Shown piece by piece: positions 6,795 through 11,433 of a stretch of DNA of 11,433 nt; the stretch's first letter is position 1, and each line of letters begins with the position of its first letter. The notes beneath the pieces were generated by a model. It worked only from the letters and a program-made list of their open reading frames with translations. It was not told the origin of the DNA and made no database searches. The stretch is from assembly GCA_903834675.1 (NCBI GenBank), contig CAILKC010000512.1, forward strand, positions 1 through 11,433, read 5' to 3'. The position numbers and the translations under genes were made by a program. The DNA comes from an uncultured Victivallales bacterium (GTDB lineage: Bacteria > Verrucomicrobiota > Lentisphaeria > Oligosphaerales > JAFGRS01).

Positions 6795-8036
6795 TCAGGG
6801 GCGCCAGTAGGAGTCCACCGCTTCCTTGGCCAGGCGCACATAGTGTCGCCCCCGCTCGAAATCGCCAAAGATCGTCCCGACTTCCCGTTGCGCAATCTCG
6901 AAGATGCAACCGCTCGCCGCCTCGCAGACTCCCTTGAAGTACGCGCTGATGGCCTCGTCTCTGAGAGGCCCATCGCAGGTCACAAATTCGGCCCGCGGCT
7001 TGCAGTAGTAAACGACTCGGCTGCCGCGCAGGAACTCGCCGATGCGGGGTTCATCGTTGAAGGGGGAGACGGACAGCTTGCGGAGTTTGGACCAGGTTGA
7101 CAGGTACTTCGGCCAGATGGCGTCGACGCGCTCGCAACAGCCGTAGGAGAGCAACCCGAAACGATCGACCAGGCGCTGCTGGTACGGGAAGACGAACTCG
7201 CCGAAGGTATCCGCCGAAACCGCCGTCGTTTCCTGTGACTCGAGGAAGCCCCAGCACTCGGTTGTCCGCGTTACCCGATCACTCGGGAGTTCGGTGGTGA
7301 AGGCAAAGGACTCCTGGGCCAGGGGGCTCAGGCCACTCGTCGGCAGCAGCAACTGCTCCGCCTCAAGGAAGTCGTAGTACCGTTCGTAGACTTGGGTCGC
7401 CATCTCCATCGCCTCATGCACCGCGTCCGGACAATCGAACATCGCCAGGTAGTAAGCTTCCATGCCCAGCAGCTGCACGAGCGGGTTGGTCATCCCCCCC
7501 GACAGGCTGCCCATAACCAGGCGCACCGGCAGGATATCCCCCAGGACATCCTCCAGCAGCTCCCGCCGACGCGCGGTTCCCTCCCGATCAACCCCGAATG
7601 ACCCGCCGCGCAGCTTGTCCACCTCTGAGGCCAGGTCGCGGATGACCGGATTGATGTGAAATCCCTGCGCGTTGGGACCCGCGGCTCGCGTGATCGAGCC
7701 GTCCAGACCGAACGGTCGCACCCGCGTGTGCCACGTCATATCGAAGGTCGCTGCGACGGGCGTATCGTCGTCGAACAACTCGCGCCCGACCAACTTGTCA
7801 AGAAGAGCGGCCTCGATCAGGCGCGCTTGCTTACCCTCGCATTTCAGGCGGGGGGTGATGACCTCGTGGCCAAAATTGGAGAACAGCAGCCGGACGGTCG
7901 GAGCTTCGCGTCGTCCCTCCGCCTGCGCCCGCCACTTCTTCAGAATGAGGTCATTCTGCGGAGAATTCGCATAGTCGAGCTGGAGCTGCGCCCGCCGTCT
8001 CAAGATCTCGCGATCTGGTGCTGAAATGAAGTCCAT
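6795..8036 (-). CDS. URO-D superfamily protein, corrinoid methyltransferase-like
   Basis: The 413-aa product resembles the uroporphyrinogen-decarboxylase-like family. Besides HemE, this family contains zinc-dependent methyltransferases (MtaA/CmuA type) that act on methylated corrinoid proteins. Features seen are an alpha/beta barrel-like pattern, GMEAYYLAMFDCPDAV at 191-206, and S297-Y-G-C300-C301-E302, where HemE lacks such cysteines. Later come Y-Y-C345-K-P and a tail segment E-V-G-T-I-F-G-D-F-E at 385-394. The Cys-rich motif argues for a metal-binding methyltransferase-like branch rather than haem synthesis. It is longer than HemE (about 350 aa). The start ATG complements 8034-8036, with GGAAGGA (complement of 8044-8050) 7 nt upstream. 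No corrinoid-binding protein gene or activator is nearby, so partner and substrate cannot be named. It is transcribed divergently from the TolB-like gene. Confidence 0.8.
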   Translation of the reverse strand: MDFISAPDREILRRRAQLQLDYANSPQNDLILKKWRAQAEGRREAPTVRLLFSNFGHEVITPRLKCEGKQARLIEAALLDKLVGRELFDDDTPVAATFDMTWHTRVRPFGLDGSITRAAGPNAQGFHINPVIRDLASEVDKLRGGSFGVDREGTARRRELLEDVLGDILPVRLVMGSLSGGMTNPLVQLLGMEAYYLAMFDCPDAVHEAMEMATQVYERYYDFLEAEQLLLPTSGLSPLAQESFAFTTELPSDRVTRTTECWGFLESQETTAVSADTFGEFVFPYQQRLVDRFGLLSYGCCERVDAIWPKYLSTWSKLRKLSVSPFNDEPRIGEFLRGSRVVYYCKPRAEFVTCDGPLRDEAISAYFKGVCEAASGCIFEIAQREVGTIFGDFERGRHYVRLAKEAVDSYWRP

Positions 8037-8396
8037 CTTGTTATCCTTCCTGCCTCGTTATAGGGGCCGCCAATCGGCAAACTCAGGGCCGCCCGCCCCC
8101 CAAGCAACATCCCTGCCCATCTGCGTGGCAAGCTATCGCGCGCCGACGTCTTCATCGTGCCGGGAGACACTACAGCGAACCGACACACGGTTCAAGCCGC
8201 GGGGTCCCAAGGACAGGGCTGCCCCAAGGGCCCGGAAATCAGGTTGCAGATCTGCGGCAAGAGAGTAAACTGGCCGCGGACTGGCTTCATATGGGCCTTC
8301 CTTTCTGGCGCTTTCATCCGGCCCCAGAGTGGCCCGAATCCAGCCCCTTTACGATCGAGAATCCGTCCGCCTGTAGGATGGCTATGAGGAACCCTA
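8037..8396. other. 360-bp divergent promoter region
   Basis: This gap separates divergent starts at 8036 (minus) and 8397 (plus), so it must hold both promoters. I see the two RBSs at its ends and a palindrome at 8177-8193. No protein-coding frame in it carries recognisable features. Confidence 0.6.
8177..8193. promoter_or_regulatory. Candidate operator palindrome
   Basis: GAACCG-ACACA-CGGTTC is a perfect inverted repeat with 6-bp arms and a 5-bp spacer. It sits about 140 bp from the minus-strand start and about 205 bp from the plus-strand start. Size and symmetry fit a dimeric regulator site, but it could also be a chance or hairpin sequence. Confidence 0.35.
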
Positions 8397-10040
8397 ATGA
8401 AACACAGCCTCACGCTCCACTCCGTCCTGCTGGCAAGTGCGCTACGCGCCAACGGTCAGGAGGCCATCCCATCGCAGGTCGCGCCGCCCAGCGCTTCCAC
8501 GGGGCTCGAATACTCGCTGGAGACCCTCGCGCTGGGTTCCTCGGAACGAAGCATCGTCTATCGCACGCACGATCATATCGAAGCACCCAACTGGTCGCGC
8601 GACGGCAAATTCCTGCTCTTCAATTCCAAGGGCACGATTTACAAGTTGCCCATCACCGGCGCTGAAAAAACCATGGCCGTCCCCGGCAGCACACCGCAAG
8701 GGCTCGACACCGGTGTCGCCAAGAAGTGCAACAATGACCACGGCATCTCCTTTGACGGCACCCAGCTCGCCGTCAGTTCGCGGACCGCCAGCAGTCAATC
8801 GCAGATCTATGTGGTGCCGATCGATGGGGGGGACGCCCGGCTGGTCACGCCGTTGTCGCCGTCCTACTGGCATGGTTGGTCGCCGGACGGCAAGACGCTG
8901 GCCTATTGCGCCGAGCGCAACGGCAACTTCGACATCTATACCATTCCCGCCGCCGGTGGCGAAGAAACGCGCCTGACCACCGCGCCCGGCCTCGACGATG
9001 GCCCGGAGTATTCGCCGGACGGCAACTACATTTACTTCAATTCCGAGCGTGACGGCGCGATGCAGATCTGGCGCATGAGACCCGACGGTTCGCAGCCGGA
9101 ACCGGTGGTCGCCGATGAGTACCGGAATTGGTTCCCACACCCGTCACCGGATGGGAAGTGGATCGTCTTCATCAGCTTTGGGAAAGACGTGATGCCCGAT
9201 GAACATCCCGCCAACCGAGACGTGCTGCTGCGGTTGATGCCGACGGCTGGGGGCGAAATCCGGGTGCTGGCCAAACTCTTCGGTGGCCAAGGCACCCTCA
9301 ACGTGCCCTCGTGGTCACCGGATAGCAGCAAGGTGGCGTTTGTCAGTGTCGAAAAACCGGTTCCGCCAGATTGGGCCCTGCCGGGCATGCCCAAACCGAA
9401 CTTCCACAAGCAGGTTCCTCCGCCGGTAGACTTTCATCGGCCAACCGTCACCTTCAACCAGCCGCTGGGGTTGTTTGAAGGACAGTCCGATCTCGGCGGC
9501 CCGCTGCTGCCGGGCAGTGCCAGTTATCATGCCAACACCAAGCACTACCGGCTCACCTCCGCGAGCTATAACATCTGGTATACCCGCGACGAATGTCGCT
9601 ACGCCTGGAAACGAATGTCCGGCGATGCGTCCCTCAGCGCCACCTTCACATTTCCCCATCCAGACGGCTATTTTGATCGCAAGGCCGTGCTCATGTTTCG
9701 CCAGGATCTCGGTGACGATTCCAAGGCGGTCATGGTCGCGTTGCACGGTGGGGGATTGATCCATCTGGCGCAGCGTCCCGAGAAGGGCGCGAATCTCGTG
9801 GAGGCCTGCCGCCTCAAGGCCGGTGACCGTCCCGCGGACGCTCCGCCCGTCCGCCTCGGCATCGAAAAACGCGGCGACACCTTCGCGCTGTCAGTCAGCT
9901 TGAATGGCGAACCCCTGCAACCGGTTGGCACCCCAGCCAAACTCCATCTTGAGGGGCCGTTCTACGTCGGCATCGGCTTCTGTTCTCATCAGCCGGTCAC
10001 TTCAGATACGGTGGTGCTTGCGGACGTGGTGCTGAAGTGA
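8397..10040 (+). CDS. Exported TolB-like propeller protein with C-terminal jelly-roll domain
   Basis: The 547-aa product starts at an ATG preceded by GAGGA (8386-8390) 6 nt upstream. A weak signal peptide covers about residues 1-20 (cleavage near ANG|Q). Residues about 50-320 are TolB/PD40 propeller repeats, each with an S-x-D-G/S turn: W66-S-R-D-G, S118-F-D-G, W161-S-P-D-G, Y205-S-P-D-G, S250-P-D-G and W307-S-P-D-S. A Pro-rich linker (about 321-350) leads to about 375-547, where [20 protein letters not shown] and the beta-rich remainder resemble the DUF1349/concanavalin-like carbohydrate-binding fold. It lacks the Tol-Pal context and the length of true TolB (about 430 aa), so it is not TolB itself. 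It probably works outside the cytoplasm in binding rather than catalysis; no protease or hydrolase triad is seen. A truncated exported-protein gene follows within about 20 bp and was probably in the same operon. Confidence 0.85.
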   Translation: MKHSLTLHSVLLASALRANGQEAIPSQVAPPSASTGLEYSLETLALGSSERSIVYRTHDHIEAPNWSRDGKFLLFNSKGTIYKLPITGAEKTMAVPGSTPQGLDTGVAKKCNNDHGISFDGTQLAVSSRTASSQSQIYVVPIDGGDARLVTPLSPSYWHGWSPDGKTLAYCAERNGNFDIYTIPAAGGEETRLTTAPGLDDGPEYSPDGNYIYFNSERDGAMQIWRMRPDGSQPEPVVADEYRNWFPHPSPDGKWIVFISFGKDVMPDEHPANRDVLLRLMPTAGGEIRVLAKLFGGQGTLNVPSWSPDSSKVAFVSVEKPVPPDWALPGMPKPNFHKQVPPPVDFHRPTVTFNQPLGLFEGQSDLGGPLLPGSASYHANTKHYRLTSASYNIWYTRDECRYAWKRMSGDASLSATFTFPHPDGYFDRKAVLMFRQDLGDDSKAVMVALHGGGLIHLAQRPEKGANLVEACRLKAGDRPADAPPVRLGIEKRGDTFALSVSLNGEPLQPVGTPAKLHLEGPFYVGIGFCSHQPVTSDTVVLADVVLK

Positions 10041-10056
10041 TCCTGACAGGAAGAAG

Positions 10057-10341
10057 ATTCGACGATCTCTTCGGCGGGTGGTCCTTAGTGGTGCCATGGC
10101 CGCAGGTTTCGTTGCGGCCAGTAACGCACTCGTTGCCGAAGATGCCACGGACCCGAAGCCGGCCCAGAAAATCACCGTTGCCGAGGCGGTGACCGAGACG
10201 CGTGCCCTGCTGCAGGGACGGCGGATTTCCGACCTTCTCGGGGTGACCCATACGCGCGGCCAGTATGCCTTCACGGATAAGCCCTTCCTCATCGAAGGCG
10301 CGGAAGCAGTGAACCCTCTCGGCGCGAAGATCATCAAGTTG
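10057..10341 (+). pseudogene. Truncated gene for an exported protein, interrupted by a mobile unit
   Basis: The frame is open from the end of the TolB-like gene. The peptide RRSLRRVVLSGAMAAG, then FVAASNALVA|ED, is a good signal peptide with a Tat-like RR-S-L-R region, but no ATG precedes it. AGGA (10048-10051) is spaced correctly for ATT at 10057. The first conventional start is GTG at 10078, which loses the positive N-region. Either an ATT start is used or the start codon has mutated. The mature part (DLLGVTHTRGQYAFTDKP, then an Ile/Lys-rich strand ending GAKIIKL) looks like a real protein whose family I cannot name with certainty. At about 10342 it runs into repeat DNA. Translation would continue about 40 residues into the element, ending at 10473. 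I see no 3' remainder beyond the element, so the rest is lost or outside the window. Confidence 0.65.
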
Positions 10342-10343
10342 TT

Positions 10344-10385
10344 GATTTGGTGCCGTTCCCACAGGATTTGGTGCCGTTCCCACAG
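10344..10385. repeat. Two tandem 21-bp REP-like repeats, left end
   Basis: Units at 10344-10364 and 10365-10385 are identical. Each begins GATTT and contains GGTGCCGTTCCCACAG. They mark the left end of the second mobile unit and are inverted relative to the right-end repeats. Confidence 0.9.
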
Positions 10386-10469
10386 TAAGCATTGGCGCCC
10401 AGTAACTTCACTAACTTATCTTGGTATGAAAAGCTATTTATCTGCTGTTTTTAATACCATAATTTACTT
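10386..10469. other. AT-rich left shoulder of the element
   Basis: This stretch is strikingly AT-rich compared with the GC-rich surroundings. It lies between the left repeats and the pseudogene stop and has no recognised gene. It is probably the element's subterminal region. A similar AT-rich shoulder occurs at 11075-11154. Confidence 0.5.
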
Positions 10470-11074
10470 CTAACGGTTCAATGCCGTCCACGCCTCCTGC
10501 TGCGCCCGCTTGGGGGCCTGCAAGGCGTAGGTGGGACTTCCTTCCGCAACGGCAGAGGGCTCGTCAAAGGGCGTCAGTGTGACCTTCGCACTGCGACCTG
10601 CGGGGAGGAGCACGTCCAGCCACTCGGGGTCGCCCACGGCCAGGGCTTCGGACCCAAGGGGCCGTCGCTGCCCCCGGCCCCCGCGCGACCTCCTCCTCGA
10701 TGGCGGCCCGGTACCGGGCCGCGAAGGACGGATCGTCCGGCATCCCCAGGCACCACTGCTGCCGTTCCCGGTTCACGATGCGCTAGCGCTGGCGCTACCC
10801 GCACAGATCCCGCCGCATGCTCCCCCCAGCCATTCCGCGGGGTGGTCACAGGCGTCGGCGCGGACCATGTTCATGCCGATGCAGATAGGCAGCGCGACAG
10901 ATGTCGGCCGGTCTGCACCAGCGTCGGGACACACTGGGCTGCTGTTGGTCCCGCGGATTCCGTCCCATGGCGACCTTGCTCCCGCCTCCGTCCCGTCGCC
11001 GCCGACGACGGCCCCGTGCAGCGCCCCCGGCCCGGCACGCTATACCCGGATGCCACCGGCAGCGCAGAAGTCAA
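10470..11074 (-). pseudogene. REP-associated tyrosine transposase (RAYT), C-terminal remnant with frameshifts
   Basis: Reading the minus strand across three frames recovers a RAYT-type C-terminus. It runs LVQTGRHLSRCL (to about 10880), shift, CIGMNMVRADACDHPAEW, then stops and a shift near 10773-10800, RIVNRERQQWCLGMPDD and FAARYRAAIEEEVARG, shift near 10658-10671, and finally GSEALAVGDPEWLDVLLPAG. It then stays open to a TAG at 10470-10472. The motif set vxTGxHLxRCL, IxxNMVRA, HPAEW, a spaced INRE-like segment, YRxAIEE and SEALAVGD is characteristic of longer RAYTs in environmental bacteria. The HUH-containing N-terminal half is absent or decayed past recognition, and the tyrosine expected before IxxN is not visible. 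The gene is certainly non-functional as it stands. Frame-shifted long open frames on the plus strand over the same region are artefacts of GC content. Confidence 0.75.
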
Positions 11075-11154
11075 GCTTGTAAGCTAAAAAATGATTTTGA
11101 CCCTAGAAAAGCTTATGCAAAGCTAGTGTTTACCGTAAATTGCTCTGTAAGCTA
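11075..11154. other. AT-rich right shoulder of the element
   Basis: An AT-rich stretch with several overlapping AAGCTT/AAGC-type words lies between the pseudogene and the 40-bp repeats. It mirrors the AT-rich left shoulder. No gene is recognised. Confidence 0.5.
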
Positions 11155-11273
11155 CTACTCTAAAGTCACTTCTGCGGGAACGGCACCGGTTAAACTACTC
11201 TAAAGTCACTTCTGCGGGAACGGCACCGGTTAAACTACTCTAAAGTCACTTCTGCGGGAACGGCACCGGTTAA
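11155..11273. repeat. Three exact 40-bp tandem repeats, right end
   Basis: Copies start at 11155, 11195 and 11235 and are identical over 40 bp; the last ends one base early. Each contains CTCTAAAGTCACTT, then CTGCGGGAACGGCACC, then GGTTAA. Identity of the copies contrasts with the heavily decayed transposase beside them, implying recent duplication. Confidence 0.93.
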
Positions 11274-11278
11274 TAACC
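11268..11278. repeat. Palindrome at the right boundary
   Basis: GGTTA-A-TAACC is a perfect inverted repeat spanning the junction between the last 40-bp repeat and flanking DNA. It may be part of the element end or of the original target. Confidence 0.4.
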
Positions 11279-11397
11279 TTTACGGAACTGACTTGCGCCC
11301 CGCCTCTTCCCCATCTCTTGCGCTCCCATCACCCCGGGATTAGCTTCTGCCGCATGACCTCGGAAACGCAGTTTTCTGTCAGCCTGAGGGGGCCCCG
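11274..11397. other. Intergenic stretch before a possible new gene
   Basis: GC-rich DNA returns after the element. I see no continuation of the interrupted gene and no other recognisable coding or RNA feature. GAGGGGG at 11386-11392 could be the RBS of the next gene. Confidence 0.4.
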
Positions 11398-11433
11398 ATG
11401 ATCGCCATCGTCAGCATGGCCGAGATCGCGTCA
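11398..11433 (+). CDS. Possible 5' end of a gene, cut by window edge
   Basis: An ATG 5 nt after GAGGGGG opens a frame (MIAIVSMAEIAS) that runs off the window. A second in-frame ATG follows at codon 7. Twelve residues are too few to name a product. Confidence 0.35.
   Translation, partial: MIAIVSMAEIAS

Larger units (their letters stand above)
10342..11273 (-). mobile_element. Decayed RAYT/REP unit with inverted terminal arrays
   Basis: The left end has two 21-bp repeats containing GGTGCCGTTCCCACAG. The right end has three 40-bp repeats containing CTGCGGGAACGGCACC, which is its reverse complement at 15 of 16 positions. Between them lie AT-rich shoulders and a frameshifted minus-strand RAYT pseudogene. 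The unit interrupts the exported-protein gene on its left. No target-site duplication is apparent, as expected for Y1 transposases. Exact ends are uncertain by a few bases. Confidence 0.7.

Noticed and set aside
8244..8271. TTGCAG-16 bp-TAAACT as a sigma70-like promoter for the TolB-like gene
   Set aside because: The match to the consensus is weak (about half of the -35) and such matches are expected by chance in a 360-bp region.
10342..10473. Read-through part of the interrupted exported-protein frame as genuine coding sequence
   Set aside because: The residues after GAKIIKL are translated repeat and AT-rich element DNA, not a natural continuation.
10531..11082. 183-codon plus-strand open frame
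   Set aside because: It lies antisense over the RAYT remnant and shows low-complexity Pro/Ser/Arg composition without motifs.
10342..11280. Target-site duplication around the second mobile unit
   Set aside because: No matching direct repeat was found at the two edges, and Y1-type transposition does not create one.

Overview
This is a GC-rich bacterial fragment, probably from the PVC superphylum (Verrucomicrobiota, Kiritimatiellota or Lentisphaerota) or a related environmental lineage. That placement is inferred from the gene content: large secreted propeller/FnIII/PKD/carbohydrate-binding proteins, a URO-D-type methyltransferase-like protein, several IS200/RAYT-like transposase units, and an intergenic inverted repeat resembling ones I remember from Verrucomicrobia. 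No rRNA, tRNA or CRISPR array is visible.

Layout. 1-970 is a compact mobile unit: an intact 150-aa IS200/RAYT-like HUH transposase (271-723, minus) between two GC-rich arrays of short hairpin repeats that mirror each other. 944-1777 (minus) encodes a short UPF0016/GDT1-type membrane domain fused to a ferritin-like helical domain; its last eight codons and stop lie in the mobile repeat. 1778-2275 is intergenic and holds a long inverted repeat. 2276-6652 (plus) encodes a 1458-aa exported multidomain protein with no catalytic domain that I recognise. 6795-8036 (minus) encodes a URO-D superfamily protein. It is divergent, across a 360-bp gap containing a perfect palindrome, from 8397-10040 (plus), which encodes an exported TolB-like propeller protein with a C-terminal jelly-roll-like domain. 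A gene start for a further exported protein follows directly (about 10057-10341) and is cut off by a second mobile unit (about 10342-11273). That unit has inverted REP-like arrays at its ends and a frameshifted minus-strand RAYT pseudogene inside. The window ends with a possible gene start at 11398.

How the parts relate. The window reads as an accessory region for extracellular glycan or surface functions, repeatedly entered by REP/RAYT-type elements. Two unrelated units, one apparently intact and one decayed, share one design: a single-strand (HUH) transposase with mirror-image arrays of short hairpin repeats on both sides. In both cases the arrays have altered a neighbouring gene, supplying a new C-terminus and stop to the membrane/ferritin fusion and truncating the exported protein after the TolB gene. 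The most novel protein architecture is the UPF0016-ferritin-like fusion, which suggests coupling of divalent metal transport to metal binding or redox chemistry.
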